Positions 1-20,487 of a stretch of 64,000 nucleotides of DNA are shown here, piece by piece. Location: assembly GCF_012489685.1 (NCBI RefSeq), contig NC_080046.1, forward strand, positions 63,007,984-63,071,983, written 5' to 3'. The notes under the pieces were generated by a model. The model was not told the DNA's origin. It saw only the letters and a program-made list of their open reading frames with translations, and searched no databases. How positions within the stretch are numbered: position 1 is the stretch's first letter; each line of letters begins with the position of its first letter. Made by a program: the position numbers and the translations under genes. Source of the stretch: Lotus japonicus (taxonomy: Eukaryota; Streptophyta; Magnoliopsida; Fabales; Fabaceae).

Positions 1-7
1 TTTTCAG

Positions 8-9363
<9,356 letters not shown>

Positions 9364-12300
9364 GGAAAGCTTTTACCAAGGTTTTGCTAACTATATTTTG
9401 GCGACATAGCTTCTGCCACTGAATTTATCTTAGAAATTGCAATAGATCTTATTTTGTATATTTGAAGGAAGAAAATCATGTAACTTTTTGTCATTCAGCA
9501 CTTTAATTTTGATTGCCAAAAGAATTTTGTCTAAATGGTCATTTGGATCCAAGATACTTTGATAGTTATCCCTGTACCATCTTTCCAAATCAATAACACT
9601 TGATATTAACTATCAAGCGCTTATAAATTTAATTTCTTCAATGGCAGGAAACCTTTAGTTTGAAGCATTGGTCAACAGTGAATTATTACTGGTATAAAGG
9701 AAATGGCAATCTCTGACATGCTATCCTTATGATCAAGCTTAAACTACAACTACGAAATGGTGATTTCAAGTTGATTATCTATATCTAAATTTATCAATAG
9801 AAAATTAAGACATATTTAATTTTCCTAGTTAGGAAGTATAGTGACAAGTTTGGACTAATGAAGTAAAGGAACGAGCTGTAACTATAAGCAAACATCATAA
9901 TCATCTAATAGTTGGGTTAACTTTTTGTCCACACTTTGTTTTGAACATTAATTATTAATCCATTTATGATACAAAGTAAAGTATTACAAGTGAAAAAAAA
10001 ATTATATTCTCTTACTTTTTACTACAGATAGGTGTAAAGTATCAATGATATTCTGAAGAAAATGGAGAGAAAGGTATAGAGATGCTGGACACGTGAGTGG
10101 TTGACTAAAGAACTGTCATAATATATATAAGGAAAAATGATTACGTGTCTTCACATTTCATTCTACCTCCACTCATAGAAGAGAAATTAACATAGATCAA
10201 AATGTCACTTTACTCTGGCGACATATTAAAATCAAAACACTACAATTATTGGGACAAAAATATAATTAACCCATTTTTAAACATTCATGTGTGGGATAGT
10301 TCACTTTTGAAGCTCTTCCTTTTGGGGTTTGCAGACCATTTGCTTTGAGAGCTTTTTGTCTTGTCCAGTCACTTTTCAGGTTATGATCCAATCCAAGCCT
10401 ATAGGCTATAGGTATAATTGTGGGACCCAATGCATTAATGTTTATAATATTTTTTTGGTCAAATATTTATAATAAAGTAATAATATTAATTGGAGGAAAA
10501 CTAAAGCAATAAATCAATAAAAAGATAGGAAGAAAAACCACAGGTTATGTGTCGTGTTATTTGTCCAGTTTAATTTTCAACCTTATGAAGTTCTCTTTTA
10601 GAACTTTAGGTTTACTTATCAATTTATTTGAGTACTTAACATATGAAAAAACTTGAGTTAAATCATCTTAATTTTAGGTAGATCAATGGTATTTTAGATA
10701 AGTGAGTCATTTAGATAACTCATTTATTTTTAAGGTGATTTCTTCAACAAAAAGATTTTGTACATTTTTAATGTGGTTATATGTTATATTGTCTTTTGAA
10801 ATTAACTTTTATAATTAACAATTTAAAACTAAATTGTGGAGGGGTTTCTTTTTGGTATAATTCAATTATAAGTTTCTTATTTTTCATTTAATTTATTCTA
10901 AAATGATATGGATTTATTCATCTTTTTTATGTCAATCTTACTTTTTATTTGAGGAGATAATAGTACACAAGTGAATTCATCATTGGAAATTTTGTGGAAA
11001 ACAGATGTATGATAATAATAGTAGTACGGACTTAAGTTGTTATGAGGATATTAAAGAATCAAAATAAGTGGCTTGCACATGTTTGATGTTTCACAATCCA
11101 TGCCAGATATTGGCATCCTAGTTTATTATTTTAGGTCTGAGGTTATTTTTTTTTAGGGCCTCAATTATTATAGACAACATGATGTCAGTAAGATAAAACC
11201 TCAGAGAGGTGCTTGAGAAGATGACAAACTCTAGAACAGGTAAGAGACAACAATTGATCGAGTTAAAATTTGGCCCACAAACCTCTTTTTATCAGGAATT
11301 ATAATTTGGAGTTCATTATACTTGTCATTAGTATCCTGAACTCATGAAAATCTATGGTTTAGGATTTTGAGAGCTAGTTACTGATTTGTAATGGTGTGTT
11401 TCACTCGCTTTCTATTCATATATTTCTCTCTCTTTTTTTTTAATCAATCACTTACCATATTTATTATTTTTCTCTTCCATGCTTATCTCTTTAAGTGTGA
11501 ATGAAATTAGTGTGTTCTTCAGAAATTATTTTGGTTTAATTTGTTTTGTTTTGCTACATGTGATATCTTAGTAGATGCCATCACCCAATTCAATTATTGA
11601 CTCCTCCTACTCACACTGTTACTCGATCTGTTAGCCCCATATGTGCTGCTATTTTAGTTTGCCACAAATCCTTCTTTTTGGGGTCGAATCAAGTTTTTTG
11701 GTTTGCGAAACCGACATTGAAACTGTACAAACCGTGAGTCTATAGAAAAACAACTCATTTAATTTTCACAAAATGGTTCTAACCAGAAATAGTGAACAGA
11801 AAGTTATTCATCAATATTAACTATTTAAAATCCTTTCAAAAAATTATACATATACATACAAATCTAGGTCTAATATCTTTCTAACACACGAATTATTGCC
11901 AGTTTTTAACTACCGTAATAGTTAATACCAGTTAAAAATCACTAATGTATGTATTGGAAAGAAATCAACCAAATGTGTATATTGACCGATCATTTCCACT
12001 CACTTAGGTAAAATAGTAAAATTGGTTGCATTGGCATCTTGGTTGAAATTTTGTCATGGACCTCACAAACAAACAAGGCTCATGAATACTGAGTGTTTAG
12101 GTTCCCCTTAGGCAAAAACGCCATGGCCCCATACCACCAACAATTCCACTTGATGCACTTTTTGCTGGTCTTTCCCAAAACATCATCAAATAATCATGGA
12201 CCCCTTGGCATCAATCTACTTCCAACAAAAGGATGAGGGTATGTGTCAAATAATTCAAAAATCATGTTGGCTTTTTAGAGAATTGTTATTTTCCAATGGG

Positions 12301-13808
12301 ACCCAATCAATTTCACCATCAATTGTTCATATCCCAAGTCATTGCTTCCAATCACAAAAACATGCCATGCATGCACTGTTTTGTTTGGCCATGTGGATAT
12401 TTAGTAGCAATCTAATCTGTCCACTTTCTGCTCTCTACGTTGCTTTCCCTAACTAAATGGATGAGATGTTTAATAAGCATCGACTTAATTGCCATTTGTT
12501 TGTACTCAAAACAACTTGCATCAAGGCCATTAAAACTAAATTCAACTAAGAGCAAATACAGCATCAATTAATGATATCTTTCTTCGTACAACACAAACTT
12601 AGTTAATCCATTAGTCAGTAGACGTTGTGAAAAAACAAAAATTCATGTTTGCGTGTTATGCTAATAAATTATTGCCAACCTCAACCCTAATTATCAATAG
12701 TTAATTAAACACATACTTTTATGTAACCATACCTGAAACCTTTGGATACTGAAGAAAAGGGAAATAGGACCACAAATCCACAAAGTTATAGTATTAAGTT
12801 TTTTTATTAGACTTTTAATTTGTCGCTGTTTTTCCATGAAACGTTTTTTTCCGTCTACAACGTAACTGCTTTCTGAAATGGCTTATTATCAACTCCACGC
12901 AATCTCAAACTCAATTAGGATCGGAATGATCGCGGGCATGGACAATGGTACTTGACCAACAAATAGTGGAAAGCATAAAATAAAATTGAATTCTCGTACG
13001 TTCAACTTTCCGTACAACATACTTTAATTTATTGTTTTATAAGAGAACTAGCCGACCTAATAAAAATATTTTTGGACGGGAAGATGGTACGATGGGCTAA
13101 GAGTAGTGATCTCGGGCCCAATTGGCTAATTTTGGAGGAGACTTGTGTGTTTAGGACAAACTCAGCTCGCACTTAAGCGGCCTCGTATATTGGAGGTAAC
13201 CTACATTATAGAATAATTTAAATATGTAATATGCTAATTGTTTACGTATTTTATTATTATATCAAGGGTGGTTATATCAGGGTTAAGGCTTTCGCTCTTT
13301 GTAAGGCTAAGTTGTCCTTGTAAAGAGGATATTCACTTGAATAAAAATTGCATGTGGTTGAGTTCAGAGTTCTCTCTAGATTCTGAGTTTGGTCTCATGG
13401 TTCACAATATGAACAATTTTATTTTTAGATTTTATTGGATTTGGAATGAGGTGGGCCTTAATTACATAAGTAAGATCATGTTTGTTTTCAATAATTAATT
13501 AGCTAGGCTTGAAAACTGAATATGCATTTCAAAATCAATGCTGAATGAAGCAATTGGGGTTGCATTTGTTTTTCTATTACAATATATGTTGTTTGATTTC
13601 ACATACGATTCTTGAATTCCAATGACACATCATGTGGATGGAATGCACTTGTTTTTTTAGTTGAAAGCCCTTTCACATTCAGCCCATATAATTCCAAATA
13701 TAATAGACATTGATGATAAGTTGTTTTCTTACCGTGGATAAAAATAATTTTTACACTCAAGTTTAAACATGAAATTATTGTACATTTAACACAAAAATAA
13801 GCTGATTA
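9364..13808. other. Intergenic region, no gene found
   Basis: AT-rich DNA downstream of the ABCC gene. The first 150 bp or so is probably its 3' UTR. Open frames here, such as 12196-12456 and 13238-13498, show no recognisable domain, codon bias or splice context. The only structure seen is a weak, roughly 90-bp imperfect fold-back around 11874-11963. Confidence 0.6.
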
Positions 13809-15078
13809 GAGCAACTCCAACGCTGGTTTTTTTGTCCAGCTGGAGTTGCTAAGAAATCAAGGGACAGTTTCTTTTGCATTGGAGCAGTTTCTTAATGGTT
13901 TCTTAATTCTCTGAACAGTGCCCAGAGTTCCTTCCACAAGGAACTTTGCTTTTGGTTTCTTAGCATTAAAAAAATATTATTTTCTCTCACCAAAACCCAA
14001 CTGATTTCAGTGGGAAAACAACAGAATGAAGATGAAGGCTAGAAGATGATCAAATTGAATAAAAAACATAACCCAGATATGCAGAACAGAAGAAGACATG
14101 AAATTGAAAAAAAATTATTATTAATTTTTTCAATATTACAGAACAGACCTAGAGAAAAAAAAAATACAAACAATGAAGTTCCAATCTTGCAGTGCATGTG
14201 TCAAAAGGGACCTCATTTCCTCCGATCTGGTGAAGTGGCCGGTTTGGGGCGGATCGAGGCTCTATAGTGGCGATGGTGGTTGTTTGGTGGCCGGGGGTGA
14301 CTGCATGTAGTTGTTTGGTGGCGGTGGTTGTTGTTTGGAGGCCGTTGGAGAGTGTGCGTGGTTTTATGGGGGCGGTGGTGGTTGTTTGAGTGAGAGCGAG
14401 AGGAGAGAGCGAATATGAGAGGAGAGAGCGAGTGGGTGAGAGAGAGAGAGGAGGGAGAGGGGTGGAGATGGCCGGAGAAGGGTATAGCCGGAGATTGCAG
14501 AGGAAGAAGAGAAGAGGGGAGGAAGAAGAAGAAAAGGGGAGAAGAAAGGAGGAAGAAAGGGAGAGAAGAGGAGGCGTGAAGGGAGAAGAGGAGAGGAAGA
14601 AGAGGGTGCGGCTAGGGTTATGGAGAGTGAGGAGAAAAAGAAGGTTTATATAGTGGGTGACCTGCTTAGCAGGTCAGCCCACCGTTATTGACCGGTTATA
14701 GCCGGTTTCTGCCCGTTTAGGGGTGGTTTAACCGGTTAGACCGGTTTTTTTTAAAATTTAATTATTTTAAATATTTAGTAAAATTAAATTTAAATTAAAT
14801 TCGTATAAATATTAATTAAATTATTTTTAAGTTGAAATATTAATTTAGTATTAAATTTTAAATTTAAATTGGGTGAAAATAAATATTATTAATTTATGTT
14901 GTATGGTGGGACCCTTCAAATAGTAATTTAAGAAACTATGGGTTGAAGCAAAATCTGCTTCAGTTCCTTAAGAGTTTCTTAAGTTTGATGTGGCAGTACG
15001 GGCCCACCAGAATAGTGCAAAATAGTGCCGAATAGTGTGTTAAGAAACCAAATAAAAAATTGTGGGTTGGAGTTGCTC
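13809..15078. mobile_element. PIF/Harbinger-like non-autonomous element
   Basis: The ends are a matching terminal inverted repeat: GAGCAACTCCAAC starts at 13809 and GTTGGAGTTGCTC ends at 15078. Both ends are flanked by TTA (13806-13808 and 15079-15081), the 3-bp target duplication typical of PIF/Harbinger and Tourist-like elements. Subterminal DNA on both sides repeats TTAAGAAAC/GTTTCTTAA-type motifs. The interior is unusual: a GGTGG/TTGTTTGG-rich stretch (14260-14380), a long purine-rich GAGAGA/GGAAGAAG tract (14390-14640), then a cluster of CCGGTT motifs (14680-14745) before AT-rich DNA. No transposase coding was found, so any movement would need a transposase supplied elsewhere. Confidence 0.8.
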
Positions 15079-15081
15079 TTA

Positions 15082-16333
15082 GATAGGCTGCAGGTGCCTC
15101 CAGGCTTAAGGACACTCGCTTCCGAGAAGGATATTGCAACCCATAAATAACAAGGCACAAAACTAGTGCTCACCTAAGCTATTAGTGATATTAATTATTT
15201 TTCAAAAAGGAATCTATTTAAGACTTCTATTTAATGAATATTACATAAATTTTGATCAATTAAAAAGAAATTAAGTATTTGTGACATTTCTATTTTTCAA
15301 AGTATGACAGACATTATTTGTTAATTATTCTTGTTTGTGCCCCGGGAAAACAAAATAATTTCCAAGTGTGGAAGCTAAGAATTTTGGTTGGCGATGAAAG
15401 AAGGTGAAACTGCAGAAGAACAGAACAGAGAGAAAATTGAGAAGATTCCCATGCATGGCAGCAGAAGCAGAAGCAGAAGCAGCTTGAAAAGCGCTTAAAA
15501 GCCTGAATTCTGAAAGGTCAGGTCACTCCTTACGTCGGGGCCTATCCTATGCCGTACCACACACACGTTGCTCTGCTACTTTCTCTTCACAAATCACAAT
15601 GTTTTTATTTATTTATTTATTTATATAATATGCTTTTAATACAACTACTACTCCGTACAATTTCAATTTAATCTCATCACTTCACACTCAAACCAAAACA
15701 ATATTGTTCAACCATTCCAATTTGGTTCAACATTGCCACCCACCATGTCTCTGCATTCACAGGCATCACTCATCACATCTTTTCACTTGATATGACTCTG
15801 CAAACCCCTAATTCCACACACTCAATCGTGGTTCTTGTGAATCAAATTATTGCACTTCTCATCACTGTTACGTTCTTGTTTTTTGTCTCTCTAATTTTGT
15901 ACTTACATTTTCTATTTTGTTGCTAAAATTCCTCATAGATCCATGGAATGAAAGCCTGCACTGTGTATATATGTACGTTGGGATTACTATTTGCAGCGTA
16001 ATTAGTACTACTTACAAATCAAATTACTATTCTTGACACAGACTTTCTATTCCAAAACCTGACAAAGTTTTTAAGAGTACGGTAAAAAACTAAAAATAAT
16101 AATAATAATAATAGTAATAATGAATTAATTATAGTAGTAATTTATTTTGCATAAACTTGTTTTAATCCATTCCAAACTTCTCTTGGAGTACTTTAATCAG
16201 CCAAAAAACATGGTTGACTAGTGCAGGTTTGCCTTAGCCCAACCTTCACTTTCTGTCTATAATATTCTAATGAGTAAAAAGGACAAATTTTACTGCCATA
16301 AAAAGCTTCAACCAGCTTAGTGCACGCATGAAA
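15082..16333. other. Intergenic spacer between two transposons
   Basis: No gene seen. It contains a short TTTA microsatellite (about 15603-15625) and an AAT run (about 16097-16115), and is otherwise ordinary AT-rich plant spacer. Confidence 0.5.
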
Positions 16334-17359
16334 ACACACTACAAAAAAAGTTAATTTTAGTGGCATGCAGTTTGTGTGGCGGTCTTACTTAGACCGCCAC
16401 TATTTCCAATTGTTTTTGAATAATTTAAATTTAAATTTATTAGGCTTTTGAATGAGAAATGTTTTCAACGCTGCTACCACGCGATTTTCATCTTCACCAT
16501 TCGCGATTCTTCTCCTTCTCTGAATCTCCACCTGTGGTCCCTTCATCCATCGATGGCTTCCCTCTCAGTTCCATCAAGCGAGGCGGTGGCGGCGGCGACG
16601 GCGGTGCAAGGAGTTCGAAGAGGAAGTTAGGGTTTTCTCAAAATCAGATACCCTAGTTCAATCGTCGTTCGTATTTTGTTTCTTCACTCTCTGTTTCTTT
16701 GTTTGCTATGCTAATTAACATATTAGGGTTTTGTTGTTGTTTCTAGATTAACATGTTACCACGTTTCATATCACTGTTAAATTTCGGTTACTATTTAGTT
16801 GAATCAATCTGAAGAACACTTTCTTAATCGATAGTTTTCCTTGAATTGTGTAGGAATTGATTTGTTCCTTATTTTGCCTCTGCTACTGACTGAATTTATC
16901 AATTGTCACGGTCTATGCAATGTTTGAATTGTGAGTTGATGAAGCACTGAACTTGATGAAGCACTGAACTTGATGAAGCCATGATTTTTAAGCTATTTGG
17001 CAGGTTAACTCTTTTTGTATAACATGATTATTTTAGTTGAAGCATTTTTGTGGAATTCTGCAGTGACAATTTGATGGAAGATCAAAGCTCTGGATCCTTC
17101 TTGTAAGTTTAGTATATATCAATTGGTTTTGGTGGCAAACTTTCATGTGAGAAGATCCTTAATAATGCAAATATTTGTATATTATCTACTAGATTCTCCT
17201 TCAAGAGTTGAATGCCAACAAGGGAAGAAATTGTTATAATATAATAGGAAATTTGCAGTGGGGTGTTCTTTTAGAGAAAACTATAATTAAGCTTGTAGTG
17301 GATAGTTATCTCAAATTGGTTATTCTGGTGTTTTTGATAGATGATTTCTTGTCTTTCAG

Positions 17360-17497
17360 AGTTTTGGGCAGCATGGAAGGGAGTTGATTACCTCAGAACT
17401 TGCTTTAAGGATTTTATCTATTCTAAGTGAAGAACAATTTCTACCCAGCATGGATCAATCTTCATTAAACAGTATGCTTGACATGCTTGTCATAAAG
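17360..17497 (+). pseudogene. Captured exon of an M14 zinc carboxypeptidase (At5g42320-like)
   Basis: A 138-bp open exon between a TTTCAG acceptor and a GTAAGT donor encodes 46 residues beginning SFGQHGRELITSEL and ending MLDMLVIK. The HGRE segment is the HxxE zinc-ligand motif of M14 metallocarboxypeptidases, and the surrounding residues match my recollection of the plant At5g42320 family. No exons for the following catalytic segment (the second zinc His and the catalytic Glu) were found up to 19955. It is therefore a single-exon fragment inside the CACTA element, not a gene. The frame is intact with no stop, so capture may be fairly recent. Confidence 0.8.
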
Positions 17498-19614
17498 GTA
17501 AGTAGAAATTCCTGCCATAATTAAGTATGTGATAATCATGAAATCCATTGTGGAACTGAGCTATGATTTACAAGATGCTAATAAAATATACCAAGTATGG
17601 ATGGTGGTGTTATGTGCAAGTAAGCATTGAACTCTAATTTCACTTCTGGACAAATTGAATGTTGTATTCTATCCTTTGGGACTTTTGAGTACTTGTTGTG
17701 ACTTGTGAGTGCCAAGTCTGCAATGCTACCTGTAAGTTCTAACCAATATTGCTATGTGAGGATCATTCAACATTTTTTTCCATGTCCTATGTGCTTCTGC
17801 ATCAGACAACAATAGTTGCTTTCACAGACTGGCATAATAGTGCTTGTTTGATTCTATCTTTCTATGTAATAACTAGTTATGAATTCTCATATCTTTCTCT
17901 GCCAGTTGAATCTACTTTATCCTTCTCTTATGTCTCTTTATTTTGTCCTGTGCAGCACTACCTGCACAATCTCTCTTTCAATTCCTTTATTTCATGGTGA
18001 GCTTAAATAACTACTATGCCTTACAATATACTTTCCATATGATGCATACTCTGGTTTGTGATAGTGTAACATCTTGGAAGTTTCCTGAATATGTGTGGAG
18101 GACAACTTAGTTATTTATTTTGACTTTTTGAGCATTTCAAGTTCAATTAAAATTTTTATTTTATTTTATATTTGTAATTAAAGATGAATTGAAAGTGATT
18201 GGCAATTGCTTCCTACTGGAACATAAAGTACTCTACAGTTTGATACTTTGAAGGTGCTTTTCCTGTGTAGGTGTCTCCTTGTCCTGACCTCATTCTAGAA
18301 AATCCTGGTAATTTGAACCTGTTTTTCTTCCTATTTCAGTTTTTAACTCAATGATTTTGCCTTTCATTTTAATCAATATTAACTGATCATAACTTTCTTA
18401 TAAAGGTGAAAGTTTTGTGGCCAGCCATCAGCAATATTGAGTTTGTGATCCAGTTAGTATAATGAATCTTTATTAAAACAAGGATGATTGATAAAACTAC
18501 AAGGGATGTGGAATGAGGTTCAAAGCCTTTCCTCTAGCCAAGATAACACTACTCTGATACCTATTGTCATTTTATGATTTTATCTTTTTTTTTTCTGTAG
18601 TCTCTGCCTCTGATTCAAGTTCTTATTCATAGGTGTGTGTTTGTGTCTATAATATCTATATATTGTGTTTTCATATTTGTGGCTTAGATCTGAATTAAAC
18701 TCCCGGATATCCTCTTTTGGTACTATTTGGTTCAATGATATGCAGATTCTGTTTATACTCTTAGTTAACCTTTTTAACAGAACTGCTTTTTTTTCCTAGT
18801 TGTTCTAGTGATTTAAGACTTCTATTAGATGTTATATTGGACAGGAGCTACCCTGTTGACCATCAAGGGAACCAGTTAACTCAGTTTCAGCAGCTACCTA
18901 AATGAAGCAGAAGTGGCAGCAGCTGAATAACAGAAAGCAACTAATTTGTTTGATACCATTCTCAGGTAATGCAGGTTGCTTTTAGAAAATTGCAGTGCAT
19001 TATACCCCATTGTAGAAAGATATTTTGAATGGTGTGTCAGCTAGTTTTATCTGAGATATTGATTGAGAAAAATTGTAATTACAATTATTTTGCATAGTTT
19101 GTATGAAAACTACTAGATTTTTGGTTGGTTGCTGGGGGTAGATTATGGTTGGAGAGAGTGTAAGGTGCTGCCTCGAAGATAAATGCACTGTTTATAACTA
19201 GTTATAGTCAAAGAGAATATAGGATGAAAAGGAAAGTACTTGAGAAAACCAGAAGAAAGACTAAAAAGAGGGGGTATAGTAAGATATATAGTAATTTCCT
19301 GTTGATGTATACCTCAAAGAAAGTGATTGAGGAAATGAGATATAGAAAGTAGGACCTATTTGCCTTAGCTGTGGTACAGGGTCTTTGTTATGGGTATGCA
19401 ACTAGTACTTAGAAAATTTGGTCCTAGAGAAAGAGAATTGAAGGAAAGAAATAGAAGAGATAGTGTCTGAAATTAATAATGTTGTGATTTAGTAGAGAAC
19501 TTAATTGTCATATCCCTGCATTCCTTTGATCGTAATATGATTTAGAGAGAATTTAATTGTTGAAGCAAACAAGAACAAGAATTTCAGCCCATAGTATGCG
19601 TTTTGTTAAAAGGC

Positions 19615-19840
19615 TTAATAGCTCTTTTGGTCCCTCACTAATCACAATTTTGGTCCCTCCAGAAAAAAATTAGCAAAACTAGTCCTTACATTTACACACT
19701 TTTGCCGTTTTAGTCCCAAAAAGGATCATTTTTGCAAAACATTAAGCAATGTGGAGGACTAAAAGTGCTAATTTTATTATTGGGGACAAAAAGTGCAAAA
19801 TCGTGATAAGTGAGGGACCAAAGCCTTGTTAAATACGGTT
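19615..19840. repeat. Small inverted-repeat element nested in the CACTA transposon
   Basis: The left arm (TTTTGGTCCCTCACTAATCAC, 19626 onward) and right arm (GTGATAAGTGAGGGACCAAA, to about 19823) are imperfect inverted repeats. A further 'GGTCCCTCC' / 'GGAGGACTAAA'-type pairing lies inside. This is the 'GGTCCCT' MITE style common in legume DNA. Exact ends and target duplication were not established. Confidence 0.6.
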
Positions 19841-20238
19841 GTGGCATCCGAGAAGGTGGCGGGCACGTTGACCGCCACGTAAGCGTTTAGTGGCGGTCAT
19901 AAACCGCCACAAACAGCAAAAAAGACCGCTACTAAAAAATACTTTTTTTGTAGTGACAACTTTTACTCAAAATCATAGTAGAGAGAAAGCAACTTTTTTT
20001 TATCTTTATAATTACTAATTATCTGCTGTAATTTTTGTAAATCCAAACATGTATTTAGTCTCTTGGTTTAACATTAGAGGCAAGTGATTTTTAATATTTC
20101 AATTTAGCAGCAGAGACGCTAACATTTACGACATTGAGTTTAATATGAATCGAAAAAACTTAGTTTCAACATGTCAGATGTATATTGAGTTCAACGAAAA
20201 TTCAAAAACACAAAAAGTCGGCAAATCCTCCTCCCCTG

Positions 20239-20281
20239 CACGTGCCATGCCCCCTCTAGCAATCTAAGTCCCCAACACGTG
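20239..20281. promoter_or_regulatory. Two G-box motifs upstream of PINOID
   Basis: CACGTG occurs at 20239-20244 and again at 20276-20281, each followed by CC, about 210-250 bp upstream of the start codon and about 55-100 bp upstream of the TATA-like site. G-boxes are bound by bHLH/bZIP factors in plants; involvement here is inferred only from position and pairing. Confidence 0.5.
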
Positions 20282-20329
20282 CCGGTTTAAACTCCTGTCT
20301 TGAATTTACCTCCTGACCTGCATAAATAC

Positions 20330-20340
20330 CACACAACCAA
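20330..20340 (+). promoter_or_regulatory. Probable TATA box of PINOID
   Basis: GCATAAATACC lies about 155 bp upstream of the ATG and is followed by a CT/CA-rich, leader-like stretch (20340-20470), as in many plant promoters. The transcription start would be near 20365. Confidence 0.45.
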
Positions 20341-20487
20341 CCCCTTTACTCTCACTCCAAACACTTCCTTCTCTTTCCTCGCATTCAAACCACTGTGTCC
20401 TCTCACCTCATTCTTCAGACAAACCTAACAAAGCTTTGTACTTCTTCAATCTTTGCCTCATTTGTCATTCCCATTCTATGATCCACC

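Larger units (their letters stand above)
16337..19955. mobile_element. CACTA (En/Spm-type) non-autonomous transposon with captured gene sequence
   Basis: The left end reads CACTACAAAAAAA from 16337 and the right end reads TTTTTTTGTAGTG to 19955: the canonical CACTA inverted terminus. It is flanked by a perfect 3-bp duplication, ACA (16334-16336 and 19956-19958). Subterminal regions carry repeated GTGGCGGTC / GACCGCCAC motifs in both orientations (16375-16400 and 19850-19930), as expected for CACTA transposase-binding arrays. No TNPA/TNPD coding was recognised. The interior contains ordinary-looking exon/intron DNA, including one clear exon of an M14 carboxypeptidase (listed separately) and a GC-richer segment at about 16450-16650 that resembles a 5' exon of unknown origin. 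A smaller inverted-repeat element is nested near the right end. Confidence 0.88.

Noticed and set aside
11874..11963. Small inverted repeat
   Set aside because: Arms match only loosely (roughly 70% by eye) with no clear target duplication; could be chance in AT-rich DNA.
12196..12456. 86-codon plus-strand frame
   Set aside because: No domain, no splice context, and base composition like surrounding spacer.
14390..14653. Arg/Glu-rich open frame of 87 codons
   Set aside because: It is produced by the GAGA/GGAAGAAG purine tract inside the Harbinger-like element; low-complexity composition, not a protein.
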